Source of the DNA: Tenrec ecaudatus
Taxonomy: Eukaryota; Chordata; Mammalia; Afrosoricida; Tenrecidae
DNA length: 64,000 nt
Assembly (NCBI RefSeq): GCF_050624435.1
Contig: NC_134535.1
Span: forward strand, 130,500,731-130,564,730
Reading direction: 5' to 3'
The notes below the pieces were generated by a model, which worked only from the letters and a program-made list of their open reading frames with translations, had not been told where the DNA came from and did not search any database. This document shows, piece after piece, positions 9,750-21,099 of the stretch. Numbering within the stretch: the first letter of the stretch is position 1; every line of letters starts with the position of its first letter. The translations under genes were made by a program, and so were the position numbers.

Positions 9750-11510
9750 GTTTGGTGCCACCGAGTACTTCGGACAAAATACTGCCCCGTCCTGTGCCAT
9801 CTTCACAATTGTTATGCTTGGGCCCATTGTTCAGCTACTGTGTCAATCCATCTCATTGAGGGTCTCGCTCTACTTGACCAAGCACGATGTCTTTTTCTAA
9901 GGACTGGCCTCTCCTGATAACATGTCCACAGTACTTAAGACACAGTCTAGGGCACGTTCTGGCTGTACTTCCTTCCGAGAGATATTTGTTTGTACTTCTG
10001 GAAGTCCATGGTGCTTTCGTCACCAATCCCATTTATTATTCAAATGTGCTGATTCCCCTCTAGCCCTCCTTACTCATTGTGCAGCTTTCACATGAACATG
10101 AGGAGACTGAAATGCCCACTTTAGTCCTTGTCTTAGACTGTGTTCTCTAGAGAACAATACCAGAGAGGGGGGAGGGATAGGTAGAAAGAAAGAAATTTGT
10201 ATCATGAAAATGACTCATCTGGTTGTAGAATTGGGGGTGCTCTCAAGTCCAGGCAGGTTCCATGTCCCTGTGTCCAATGTTTAGCAGGAGACTTCTCCTG
10301 CCTTGTGTAGTTCCAGGGGCTGGTGAAGCCAGGATCAGCAGGAAGACCACTGGCTACGGTGCAGAATGAACCCAAGGTCAGCAGGTTAGGTGCAGGCTGC
10401 TGATGGCTCCCAAGATTAGCAGGCAATATGGCAGACCCTTGGCTCTAGATCAGCTACCTGGAGGTGGATGAGACAGATGCAGGATCCAGACCCAGCACCA
10501 AGCAAGCAAGCTTTTCCACAGTGCCTACTTAGCTAGTAACTAGGCTTCCTTTCAACAAAGAAGACCGTGTCATCTGAAAATCAACGGTCCTTAACACGCC
10601 TTCCTCCAATCCTGATGCCACATTCTTCTTCATCTAGTCCAGCTTCTTGGATTATTTGCTCAGCATACATGCTAAATAAGGTATGGTGAGAGGACACAAT
10701 CCTGATCCATATCCTTCTTGATTTTGAACCATGAAGCCATACAGTGTTCCCTTGTTCTTTTCAAATGGCTGCCTCCTGGTTTGTGCATCGTTGCTGCATT
10801 TGCACAAAGACGTGTGCTGGAATTCCCATTCTTCACAGCACTAGCCACAGTTTGTTATGATGCACACAGTCATAGGCCTTGGTACAGACCTTCCTGTCTT
10901 CTTTGCTTTTAGCCAAGATCCATCTGATGTCACCAATGATATCTCTCGTGTCTGCATCTGGCTTGAATTCCTGGCAACTCTCTGTTGAGGTAGGGCTGTA
11001 AACATTGTTGAACAATCAGCAACATTTTACTTGCATGTGAAATGAATAATGTTTGATAATTTCCTCGTTCTGTTCTTTCACCTTTCTTTGGAATGTGTGC
11101 AAACATAGATCGCTCTTCTACTCAGTCGGCCAGGTAGCTGTCATCTACATTTCTTGGCATAGAGCAGTGAGTGAGTCCAGAGCTTCGTCAGCTCGTTGAA
11201 ACATTTCAGTTGGTATTCCATCAATTCCCGGGACCTTGCATCTGGCTAGTGCAGCTTGTATTTTTCCCCTTCGATACCATCAGTTCTTCATCATATTCTA
11301 CCTCTTGAAATGGCTTAAGGTCAACCAGTTCTTTTTGGCACTGCGAGTATTCCTTCTATTTTCTTTGGATCCTTTCTGTAGCTTTCAATATTCTTCCACA
11401 GAATCCTTTACTAGTGCAACTTGAGGCTTGAGGTTTTTTCCTCAGTTCTTTCAGCTTAAGATATGTTGAGCTTGTTGACTTTCTACTTCCAGATCTTGGT
11501 TGACTAACTC
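9750..11510 (-). mobile_element. RTE/BovB-type LINE, antisense, 5'-truncated and interrupted
   Basis: The reverse strand matches the 3' half of the RTE copy at 14420-17145. Going left to right it passes the 3' tail ('gtgccatcttcacaattgtt'), the end of ORF2, the RT region ('ttggattatttgctcagcatac' is the complement of the LYAE...I block) and the upstream linker ('gaatcctttactagtgcaac'). The frame is broken by stops and indels. An unrelated insert occupies roughly 10126-10545, after which the LINE resumes at the matching place. Non-LTR retrotransposon relic, not functional. Confidence 0.85.
10126..10545 (-). mobile_element. LTR-like insert nested in the RTE element
   Basis: The block starts 'cttagactgtgttctctagagaac', similar to the start of the block at 25930 ('gttaggcaggattctctaga') and more distantly to LTR-A. 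It interrupts the antisense RTE copy, with recognisable RTE on both sides, so it arrived later. Exact ends and target duplication could not be fixed. The LTR assignment is inference. Confidence 0.5.
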
Positions 11511-12125
11511 CCAAGTGCCTCTGGGTGGTCTGAAGCCTCCGAACTTCTAGTTAGCAGCTAAGTGTGTCTCTCATTTCTCACCACCCAGGTTACTCCCTAG
11601 GATTGCGGCAATGAGTAAAGAGAGAGAGCTCTTAATTTCACGGAACTCGTGTTTTAGTAGAGTAAGTCTTGAAACAAAGCATATTAGCTCTAACCAATTT
11701 AACGGAAGCAAATGGTATGGATAACCTGGGAGTGATTCCTGCTTAAACTCTGAAACGCATGATGCTGCTTCTGTGTTTCATTCTTTTTTAGCAGAACTGA
11801 AATACTAGAAAAGATTTTAGGGATTACTTAATCCAGTGGGTTTCAGAATTCTCTTCCCTGAAGTATAAGATCAAACAGGAGCTGGGGCAGGCCAAGGAAA
11901 TGCTTAGTGACCCTCATTCTGGCTCTCAACCCTCTCCTTTCTTCTATCACCTTCTATGTTGGAGGTTCAGGTTTAACTACGTTGTTAAACAAAAGGATCT
12001 CCATCTGAAATATCACAGTAGTGCAGCCACCACCACTTAAAAGGAAGAGTGGGTGGGATTTTTTTTTCTCCATTTAATCCACAGAGTTTTTCCTTTCTTA
12101 AAATGATGCCACACATTGTGATCAA
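11511..12125. other. Intron sequence, unclassified
   Basis: No exon or clear repeat family. A short T-run sits at 12059-12068. The start, near 11470-11620, could be diverged RTE or L1 flank but I cannot support it. Confidence 0.4.
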
Positions 12126-12127
12126 AC

Positions 12128-12470
12128 TAAAGAGTGACTCCAAACCTGGGTGGGTGCCAGGATCACCTACCTGTGAAGCTTTTAAGCCAAACAGATGGCA
12201 GGGCTTTCCCTCTTGAATGGACCTGGAGATGAGAAGGATTTACATAAATAAAAGCAATAGCTCCTCAGGTAGAGGTGATTCTCATCATGTTAACAAGTCC
12301 TCGTCAGATGCAAATGTGTGTGGGAGTCTCCCGGGGGAGCTTGTTAAAACAGCACACTCTGATCGAGCAGGTCTGGGTTGGAGCCGGGAGAGTGGGCCTT
12401 GCTTGTAAGTAAAGGTATATGCAAGGGAAACCAAGGTCACCAGACCAGGGACCACACTCAGAGGAGAAAA
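12128..12470 (+). mobile_element. MER5A-like hAT-Charlie remnant(s)
   Basis: Two MER5-type cores are visible: 'aggatcacctacctgtgaag' near 12160, and 'gggggagcttgttaaaacag' with 'gagcaggtctgggttgg' near 12337-12380. They are followed by 'accagggaccacactcagag' near 12440, which resembles the MER5A terminus. It is an old, rearranged DNA-transposon fossil. Confidence 0.45.
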
Positions 12471-13260
12471 TCTCCCATCCCTTTCCAGCACAGCTGGGAT
12501 CCCTGACTGAGAAATTCTTGAGCACCCACCCCCATGGCTAGCGCTCGCCGGGCACTCAGCCTGCCCCACGGTCCACTCAGTGGCACGGGTTGGGGAGGAG
12601 GCTGGGGGGCTGTGTCAGGTGGCAGCGTGTGTGTTCAAGGTGTGGAAGAGCCAAGTCACAAATGCAATTATTCTGAAGATTCTTGAAAACACGAAGTTCT
12701 TCTTCCTTGGCAACCTGCAATCAGAGATGTCAGGTTGTGAGATGAAAACTTGACACCTCGTTTGAGCTGAGGGGTCTGAAGATAATAAGTACTTTACAGC
12801 TGGGGAGTACCTTATTCCCTACCCCCCCCCCCCCCAAGCTCCAAGTCCTTTGCCAACTCCCTCGCCTGGAGAAGGGAGGGTGCAGGGAGAGCTTTAATAA
12901 CAGTTTCCAAGACTCCGATGCCTTGTTATTAAGGGAACGGTGGCCGGCTGTTCTCCGTGCCCCTTCCTCCCTCAACCTGAAAAGCAGTACCAGGAGAAAG
13001 GGCCTCAATCGCCCTGGGTCACACACGGGAAAGACTATTCTTGGGAGAGGCAGAGGGGGGCAGGAGCAGGTGCCCGGGGAGGTAGTGGGTTTCCTTGAAA
13101 GGGAAGTTGTTACCCCTGCTGACCATGGAACTTGGGCCCATCTCTCAGTGAAGCAAGGGATCAGATATTCTCAAGGAGTCTTTCTGATCTCCAAGTTCTA
13201 TGCTGTATGGGATAAGGCAGCCTGGGGACAGTCCTTCTAGCACACTACCACCACCGCCCC
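12471..13260. other. Intron sequence without recognised features
   Basis: Unique-looking sequence with a C-run at 12823-12836. No exon with matching phase or known protein wording was found. Confidence 0.45.
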
Positions 13261-13263
13261 CTG

Positions 13264-13415
13264 GCCATTAAATCAGTTCCAACTCATAGCAACCCTATCA
13301 AACAGAATAGAACTGCACCATATGTTTTCAGAGGCTGTCAATCATTATGGCAGCAGACTGCCTCATCTTTCTCTCACGGAGTGGCTGGTGGGTTTGAACT
13401 GTTGACCATGAGGTT
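13264..13415 (-). mobile_element. AfroSINE
   Basis: Antisense: 'aaatcagttccaactcatag', 'cagaatagaactgcaccata', 'gcctcatctttctctcacgg' and 'tttgaactgttgaccatgag'. It abuts a second copy in the same orientation. Confidence 0.85.
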
Positions 13416-13580
13416 CTCACTGCCATCCAGTAAATGTTGACTCATAGTGATGCTATAGGACAGGGCAGGACTGCTCCTGTGACTGTGAGTATTAATGGGA
13501 GTAGACAGTCCTGCCTTTCTTCTGAGGAGTGGCTGGTGGTTTTGAACTGCTGATCTTGTGGATCACAGCCCAATTCGAGT
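13416..13580 (-). mobile_element. AfroSINE, adjacent tandem copy
   Basis: Antisense: 'ctcactgccatccagtaaat', 'gacagggcaggactgctcct', 'gaggagtggctggtggtttt' and 'gaactgctgatcttgtggat'. It directly follows the previous SINE, with the two heads oriented the same way. Confidence 0.85.
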
Positions 13581-13696
13581 CACAAAATCCTTTGCCACAA
13601 GTGAACTTTTTGCTCTTTGAAGTGTGAGACTGCTCCCCCCACACTGTTCTCCTACTACGCCTGCCCGGTCCCTTTCCTACCCAGGCAGCTTCATGG

Positions 13697-13893
13697 CAGT
13701 GGTTCTTACCCTTCCTGCTGCCTCAACCCTTTAATACAGTTCGTTGTGTTGTGGTGACCACCCCCCCAACCATAAAATTATTTTCATCGCTACTTCATCA
13801 CTGTAGTTTTGTTACTGTTATGAATCAGGTGACCCTTGTGAAAGGGTTGTTAGACCCCCAAAGGGGTTGTGACCCACAGATTGAGAAGCACTG
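13697..13893 (-). mobile_element. SPIN-type hAT MITE with perfect 8-bp target duplication
   Basis: The element begins CAGTGGTTCTTACCC and ends TTGAGAAGCACTG, with the subterminal 'cccccaaaggggttgtgacc' and 'ataaaattattttcatcgct' blocks of SPIN non-autonomous elements. It is flanked by CTTCATGG on both sides (13689-13696 and 13894-13901), a perfect 8-bp duplication, the hAT hallmark. At 197 bp it has no transposase. SPIN is known as a horizontally transferred hAT family present in tenrec, bushbaby, a bat, opossum, murine rodents, a lizard and a frog. Confidence 0.9.
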
Positions 13894-14103
13894 CTTCATG
13901 GTATTCTACAGAAGAGGCCGAAGAGGCTGAAGCTGGGCCTGTGCACACTCTGTGCTCCTTCTCTGAACACCTTACACTCCCTGGACATCTCCACGTTTCT
14001 TACACACTTGTCTGTGAGTTTGTCGCACTGCGGTGGCTTAGGTATTGCTGGGATGCTGGAAACAATTTCACTGGTATTTCAAAGTGAATAGGTTTCAGCA
14101 GAG

Positions 14104-17100
14104 CTTCTGAATGAAGAACAGGCTTGGAAGAAAAAATGGGCTGTCCACTTGTGAAGAATTATCCACAGAAAACTTTATGAACACCATCGAAATGTTGTCA
14201 GATACTGAAAACGTCATGAATCTAAGCAGAACCTCGTCAGAGGCAGTGCCAGAAGCTGGTCCTTGGGTGGAAGACACGCAAAGGAGGGCAGAGGAGGAAC
14301 AGCTTTTTCAAAGCGAAGTTGACCGTAACGACGAGCATGGAGTGAAGCCCGAGGAACGAAGCCTTGGGGTCTTCATGTGCTCTGGGGGTGCAACCCAAAA
14401 TGAGAAGAAACAACTGCAGATTTTTTTTTTCAGTAATCAGAACTTGGAACATATGAAGTATGAATCTAGGAAATTTTGAAGTTGTAAGAAAGGAAACAGA
14501 AAGCACCAAGACCAATATTCTAGGTGCTCGTGAGCTGAAATGGACTGGTATTGGTTCTTTTGAATCAGAAAATGATATTGTTTACTCGGCCAGGACAAGT
14601 GGTAAGTCGGCATCTACTCAACGGCAGTGAGCTTTGAGGTGAACTCTGCCAGAATGACAGATTCAAAAAGAATGTCCCATTCATTGTCCAAAGGACATTG
14701 CAAGATCTATCTTCAAGCACAGTGCTGTCTTTGATAGGAAAGATCTATCTTCATACAAGGAAATCCAATCGATACAACTAATATTCAATACACATACCAA
14801 CCACTAAAGCTAGTGATTCAGCTAGTGAAGGATTCTACTAACATGATCAGCATGAAGTTAATCAAACACACAATAAAGATGCATGGATATTTGTTGGAGA
14901 TTAGAATGCAAAAGTTGGAAACAGAGAGGAAGAAACCACACACAGGAAGACACAGCCTTGGTGATAGAAACAAAGCTGGAGATTCCGTGGCAGGATTTTG
15001 TAAGACCAACAAGTTGTTCATAGGCAATACTTTGTATCAACAACACAAAAGACGTGAACTTCACCAGATGGAATACACAGAAATCAAATTGATTACATCT
15101 GTGGGAAGAGACAAAGGAGAAGTTCAATATCAGCAGCTGAAACCAGGCCAGGGGTCAACTTGGAACAGACTCATATGTAAGCTCGTGCTGAAGCTGAAGA
15201 GAAAACAAGTCCCAAAGAGCCAAAGTACCACCTGGGCTCTATTGCACCTGAATTCTGAGAACCTCTCAGGAACAGGTTTGCTGCACTGAACCCTGATGAC
15301 AGAAGACATGAAGGGCTGTGGGAGGACGTCAAGAACATCATTCATGAAGAAAGCAAACGCTCATTAAAGAGACAGGAAAGAAAGGAAAGATCAAAGTGGA
15401 TGTCAGAAGAGACTCTGAAACCTGCTCTTAATCATAGCGTAGCTCAGGCAAATGGAAGAAATGATTAAGTCAAAGAGTTGAACAGAAAATTTCAAAGGGC
15501 AACTCGAGAAGAAAGTTTAATACGTCTTCCAATGAAATGTGCAAAGACCTAGAGTTAGAAACCAAAAATGGAAGAACATGGTCAGCGTGTCTGAAACTGC
15601 AAGAACTAAAGAAAAATGTTGAGCCTCCAGTTGCAATATTGACAGATTCTCTGGGCAAAATATTGACTGATGCAGGAAGCATCCAAAAAAGATGGAAAGA
15701 TACACAGTCACTGTCCCCAAAAGCTCCAGGATAACAAGTCTCTAGGAACTGATGGAATGAGTATCCATCGAAATGTTTTAACAAGCTGATGAGACACTGA
15801 CAATGCTCACCGGTCTATTCCAGGAAATTTGGAAAGCAGCGACTTGGCCAACTTATCAGAAGATAGCCATTCCAAAGAAAGGTCACCCAACCGAATACAC
15901 AAATGGTAGAAAATATCATCGATAGTACATGTAAGTGAAGTTTTTCGCTGAAGATCATCCAATAAAAGTGGCAGCACTCCATGGCCAGGGCGCTGCCCGA
16001 GGTGCAGGCTGGATGCGGAAGAGGCTATCGTTGCTGTTGTCAAATGGATCTTGACTGAAAGCAGAGACCAGAAAGAAGTTGACTTGTGCTGCATTGACCA
16101 CGCAAAGGCGCTCGGCTGTGTGGAGCATAACAAACAACGGGGAGCCTTGAGAAGAATGGGGACCCCAGAGCACTTCACTGTGTTCGTACAGAACTTGTGC
16201 ACGATCAAGAGGCAGCTGTGCAAACAGAACAAGAGAACGCGTCATGTTTTACAGTCAGCAAGAGTGTAGCTTCAGGGTTGCATCTTCTCATTCTACTTAT
16301 TCAATCTGTATGCTGAGCCAATAATTCAAGAAGCCGGACGAAATGAAGAAGAACGTGGCATCATGAACAACCTGTGATACGCAGAGGATACAACTTTGTT
16401 TGCTGAAAGTGAGGAGGGCTTGAAGCACTTGCTGATAGACACCAAGGATTGCAGCCCTCGGCATGGGTTGCAACTCAGTCTACGGAACCCCAAAGTCCTC
16501 ACCACTGGATGGACAGCTAACCTCATGATAAATGCTGAAAAGGTTGCAGCCATCAAGAAATTCATCATACTTGGGGCCACAATCAGTGAAATCAACAGTC
16601 AAGAGATCAAAAGCCACATTGCATTGGACAAATCTGCTGCACAAGACCTACTTACTACGATGTTGAAAAGCAAGGCTGTTTCTTTGAGGACTGAGGCGCA
16701 CCTGACCCAAACCATGGTATTTTCAATCACTTCATATGCATGTGAAAGTCGGGCAATGATAATAAGGAACGCCGAAGAAGAAGAAGGGATGCATTTGAAT
16801 TGTGGTGCGGGCCAAAGAATACTGAAAGCACTGCCAAGGAATCAAAGATGTCTTGGAAGAAGTACAAACAGAATGCTTCTTAAAGACAAGGATGTGAGAC
16901 TTCAGCTCATGTACTTTAGACATGTTGTCAGGAAAGATCAGTCCCTGGAGAAGGGCATCATGCTTAGTAAAGTAGAGGGACAGTCAAAAGGAAAGAAAAA
17001 AAAAGGCCCTCAACAAGCTGGATTGACACGGTGGCTGCAAGAACGGGCTCAAACGTAAGAGCAAGCCTGAAGATGGCACAGGGCCATGCGGTGTTTCATT

Positions 17101-17148
17101 CTGCTGTCCATAGGATCGCTATAAATCAGGACTAACAGGATCTAACAA
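14104..17148 (+). mobile_element. RTE/BovB-type LINE, nearly complete but dead
   Basis: From about 14420 the sequence follows an afrotherian RTE: endonuclease region ('gagctgaaatggactggtat', 'aacattgcaagatctatctt'), linker, reverse transcriptase and a C-terminal part. The C-terminal part is still open for 220 codons (16396-17058) with a Cys/Trp-rich end. The RT block GCIFSFYLFNLYAE is at about 16275-16317. A TGA at 16375-16377 sits directly before the catalytic box, which reads Y-A-E-D instead of Y-A-D-D. Many other stops and indels occur. The 3' end has the 'atggcacagggccatgcggt' and 'ggatcgctataaatcagg' tail. The first 300 bp (14104-14420), with a 122-codon frame, may be the element's 5' region or unrelated sequence. 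Confidence 0.85.
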
Positions 17149-17655
17149 CACCCATCTCCCAGGAATCAAGGGAATCTTTGCTGTGAGCGCAGTATCCCCC
17201 ACCGACTCCCACATCCTCACAATCTCTGTTGAGTGAGTTGGGCTTAACCAGTCCAATTTGGCGAAGAATCTCTTGGGGGCCTTAGGGTTCCCATGTTTAG
17301 GGTACAGGGCAAACAGGACCTCCGAGGGCTCTGGAGCCTGCATTGGGTAGAGAAAATGGAATTTGGCACAAAACTACGCAGGCAGCATTTCCTTGAGCTT
17401 TAGACTCTTAAGACTCTTGGTCCTTAGAGTCTCTGGTCTGAATTGCTCTGTTAGACCTCCATGTGATTCTAACAGTCTACAGTTAAGACTATAAGTCAAA
17501 GGATGTTGGAGTGGGCTTAGGGGTAGTGATGCTCTTTAGGCCAAATAGACCAAGGTATTTTTTATTTTGCCTCTTTTGTACCCTTTCAAAGGGGTCCTTG
17601 TGACATAGCACCTAAAACGGATGTTCATAGAGGGTTCATATTTTGGCACCCACTG
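17149..17655. other. Intron sequence between RTE copies
   Basis: No exon or repeat family recognised. AT-richer than the surroundings, with several 'ttagact' words but no clear structure. Confidence 0.4.
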
Positions 17656-17661
17656 ACCCAC

Positions 17662-17755
17662 TTCTGTAAAGATCTACAGCCTTGGAAATTCTATGGGGCA
17701 GTTGTAGTTCGTCCTCTCGAGTTGCTATGAGTTGCCATCAAATCCACAGCCATGG
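17662..17755 (+). mobile_element. AfroSINE 3' fragment
   Basis: Only the second half is visible: 'tgtaaagatctacagccttg', 'ctatggggcagttgtagttc' and 'gttgctatgagttgccatc'. Confidence 0.65.
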
Positions 17756-17934
17756 TTTCAGGTTTTTGTATTCCTTTCTACCTCTGTGGACTTGCTCTCA
17801 TTTTGTGTCAGCTCTACTTGAACTTGCATACGAGCAACTGCCAGTCTGTTCTGCAGTCGGCCCCGACTTTGCTCTGGCTGATAACACTGAGCTCCTCCGG
17901 TGTCTGTCGCTCTCCATCGCTCCTTGTGCATCCT

Positions 17935-18545
17935 GGACAAGGAATGAAGACCACTGGCGAAGAACTGATGCATTTAAATGATGGGGCTGGCAAAGAATCC
18001 TGAGCATACTGCCAGAAGAGCAAACAAAGCTGTCTTGGAAGAAGTATATATGCCCAGAAAGCTCCTCAGAAGAGAAGATCGTGAGACGTGGTCTCTCGTC
18101 ATTGGAACATTTATCAATGGGGACCGGTTCCTGGAGAAGGACATCATGTTTGGTAGCATCAAACCGGAAGCCACCGCCTTGGAGTCATTTCTAACTCATA
18201 GCAACCCCATAGGACAAAGTCAAACTGCTCCGATGGGTTTCAGAGACTGGAAGCCTTTATTGGAACAAACAGCCTCATCTTTCCCTACGGAGTAGCTGAT
18301 GGGCTCAAACCGCTACCCTTGTGGTTAGCAGCCCAACTTGTAACCTTGCGGCCCCAGCCGGACTCCCCATGCTGGGTAGAAGGTCAGTGGAGAAGAGGAC
18401 TGGCATGGCAGTTATAACAATGGGCTCGCACTTCACAGCCATGGGGAGCATGGCACAGGGCCGGGCCATGCTTCATAGAGTCCTGTTGCCCAGAGGTCGC
18501 CGTGAGTCACAGCCAGCTGGATGGCAGCTACCAACAACACCCTCT
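17935..18545 (+). mobile_element. RTE/BovB-type LINE 3' end, split by a SINE
   Basis: The left part (about 17935-18171) matches the end of RTE ORF2: 'gatggggctggcaaagaatc', 'gtcttggaagaagtatatat' and 'ttcctggagaaggacatcat'. The right part (about 18346-18545) matches the RTE tail: 'agcatggcacagggccgggc', 'cttcatagagtcctgttgcc' and 'ggatggcagctaccaacaac'. Between them lies the antisense AfroSINE 18172-18345, so the SINE inserted after this RTE copy. It is strongly 5'-truncated, the usual outcome of target-primed reverse transcription. Confidence 0.8.
18172..18345 (-). mobile_element. AfroSINE inserted in RTE 3' end
   Basis: Antisense copy: 'gagtcatttctaactcatag', 'ggacaaagtcaaactgctcc', 'cctcatctttccctacggag' and 'gtggttagcagcccaacttg'. 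RTE sequence continues on both sides. Confidence 0.88.
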
Positions 18546-18589
18546 TTGTGGGTGACAGAACATTCGAACTAGGAATGCACTTGGGGTTA

Positions 18590-18715
18590 AGCTAAGGGAA
18601 CTTTCTCATTTATAAATGAGAACACCAGCGAGAGGAAGTGACTGGTTCCCGGGCCCCAGCAGCTTGATTGTGGCACAGCCAACACTAGAATCTAGGGCTC
18701 TGCCTCTGCAGGATG
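18590..18715 (+). mobile_element. Possible MIR fragment
   Basis: Words 'ctcatttataaatgagaaca', 'gaggaagtgactggttcccg' and 'gcacagccaacactagaatc' follow MIR order but are diverged. Confidence 0.4.
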
Positions 18716-18719
18716 CTCC

Positions 18720-19187
18720 TCCCTGGTCGCGTGGCCCGGTGGTGTTGCCCACGAGAAGGTGGTCCTTCCCTTCCTGGGCAGTGCTCTCCCTTCAGTCTCG
18801 AAGGAAAACAGCCTCCCAGCTCAAGGGGCCAGGCTCGCTCCCTCTGCCTCCCTGGGCTGCCAGCTAATTCCTGCTGTCATTGGGGACAATGCACAGCCCA
18901 GAGCAAAAAAAATCGCAGTTTGATTCCCCCCCTACCCCCCCATGTTCCAAGTTGAGCTGGAAGTGCTGGCAGTTTAAAACAAACCACACAAATAAATCTT
19001 GTTTTGACTCATCGTCCAGGGGGTGGATAAATATGGAACCCCCCCCCCAAGATATAATTTTGCAGTCACTTTTTCCCCTTAGCATCACGGCATGCTTTAA
19101 TGTGCTGAGAAATTTTTCATTCTGCCTCCAGAGAAACAGCGGCACTCTCTCAGCTAAGTGCTTTTGCTTGCCTCCCAGCAAACAGAT

Positions 19188-19230
<43 letters not shown>

Positions 19231-19760
19231 ACAAGCAGCCGAACCCACAGCTGCACCCTCTGAAATGAATGCTAGCGCTCGGTTCTGAGTTGACAGCACT
19301 TGTTATTGAAAGTCAGAGACGGGTAACCTTCTGAATTTCAACAAGTCTGTCTTCCAACAAGCTGGAGTTCAGAGAAAGGCAACTAAAATGATGGAAGGGG
19401 TGGAGAGGCCTCAATGTCAGAGGCACAGAGCAGACACAAGCTGCAGGAGGGAGGCCTGGCTTACAGATCAGAGGATGGGTAGCAGAGAAGTGACCGGGGC
19501 GAGCCCCCCGCAAGATGGTGGCAGAGCCAGAGCAGAGTCCTCTTAATGGAAATGGGGTGGGGGTGTCTCAGGAACTAAGCTTTCTTCCCTCTGACCTGCC
19601 ACGTGCATCATGGATTTTACCAGCCTCGATCAAGATAGCAGCAGTGGAGACTGGTAGTCACCGCCTTCGACTCCAGCGCCCAAACACCAGAGGTGTACAC
19701 TGGCCCTTTAAAAGAAGCATTGCATCTCATCTAGTGGCTCGCGATGAACATCTTTGTGCA
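18720..19760. other. Intron sequence with a CA microsatellite, otherwise unannotated
   Basis: About 1 kb with no recognised exon or transposon. Contains the (CA)n tract 19191-19227 and C-runs near 18925-18940 and 19039-19049. Confidence 0.45.
19191..19227. repeat. (CA)n microsatellite
   Basis: About 18 uninterrupted CA units. The ORFs on both strands that cross it are translations of the dinucleotide. Confidence 0.95.
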
Positions 19761-19761
19761 G

Positions 19762-19905
19762 AGAGTCCCTGGGTGGTGCGATTGGTTAAGTGTTCTATTG
19801 CTAACCAAAAGGTGAGTGGTTTGAATCCACCCAGAGGCTCCTATGAAGGAAGGCTTGGGGCAGACACGTGGGCTTCCGTGGGTCAGAACCCACTTGGAGT
19901 GGACT
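19762..19905 (+). mobile_element. Older-type AfroSINE
   Basis: 'agagtccctgggtggtgcga', box-B 'gtgagtggtttgaatccacc', 'cagaggctcctatgaaggaa' and 'tgggtcagaacccacttgg'. It lacks the younger 'tctttctcc' body. Confidence 0.75.
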
Positions 19906-19929
19906 GGTTTGGTGTGTGTGAGAAGTGAC

Positions 19930-20880
19930 ACATGATGAAAACCTCGTGAGGTGAGAGAGTGGCCAGCTGAGGAATCGTGAGGTTAAAGTCAAGAGTGGAC
20001 CAGGAGACACCCACTCCATCCTTCAGCCCCATGCCCCCAGGTCAGAGACAGGGCTTGAGCCTGGCTGATGCCAGCTAGCCGTTTGTGGTCATTACTCCCT
20101 CTGCCCGGCCGTATGTGTGTTTCCCTTATTTTTGTCACATGTTTGCATAGAGGCCTAATTCTCCCTGCTCGGTGGCAGAGCAGCTCCCGAGAGGGGAAGG
20201 GGGTTGCCCAGAGTTGTGAAAGGAAAAATAGTTTCAGGAAGAGAAACCACAGCTCCAACTCCTCACTTGGTTTCCTTCCCGCTCCTTCTAAGCGCTTGCC
20301 TTGGAATATCTGGGAATTGCTTTCCTAGAGACAGAAGACGGCCCCTTCTTTTCTCACGCGGCAGCCTTGCTGCCTGTGGTGCAGAGGCCGCTGAAGATTG
20401 CCTCCCTCAGCTGAGCCCGCCACGCAGGATCCACCACCCCCTAGAGCTGTAAGAGGAGGAACCGAATCCGTCACCAGTCCAAAGAATACTGAAATCTGGG
20501 GTAGAACTCTGTCTGGGATCTCCAGTCTGCTGCTCTTATTCTCAGATGTTTCCATGTCAAGAAATCCCACAAGCCTTAGTCACGCCTCACACATCAGTCT
20601 ACAAATATCCCTCCGTCGTGTGCTCCAAACAAGCCTCTTGGCCCATTTCCATGCTCCCCCCTCCTTTTTCTGTTGCACCGCACACGCAGGGGATGGGGGA
20701 CTCCCAAGACGGAACCCTCTGATTCATCAGGAGCAATGGCACCCTAGACACAGCACAAGTGGGCTTCTCAATGCCACATCATCGAAACAAGGTGCGGCTC
20801 ACTTCACAGCACACAGCATGTAATCTACTTTTGATGGGTCGGAAGACACAGTAAGGTCTTGTAGTGCCTTTGAGTCTTCA
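19930..20880. other. Intron sequence without recognised features
   Basis: No exon, repeat or motif that I can support. The 141-codon frame 20398-20823 has no recognisable wording and no splice context. Confidence 0.4.
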
Positions 20881-20885
20881 TGAAA

Positions 20886-20962
20886 ACTCCCTGCCATCGT
20901 GTCAATTCCACTTCACGGTAAGCTGATAGGATGGAGTGAACTGCCCCATCCAGTTGAGCCAA
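20886..20962 (-). mobile_element. AfroSINE tail fragment
   Basis: Antisense 'ccctgccatcgtgtcaattc' followed by 'gataggatggagtgaactgc'. Only the 3' part of the SINE is present. Confidence 0.55.
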
Positions 20963-21099
20963 CGGCCACATCTCTCTGGTGAAAATGGGTCAACAGATCT
21001 GAGTACCGGAATGCTGTATCCGGCAAACATGAATTCCCATGGACACGGGGACGACCATTTTTGTTGAAAGTTCCGATTATTATGATAATAAATAGCAGA

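Noticed and set aside
16396..17058. 220-codon open frame as an independent gene
   Set aside because: It is the C-terminal part of the RTE reverse-transcriptase polyprotein, downstream of a stop in the catalytic region.
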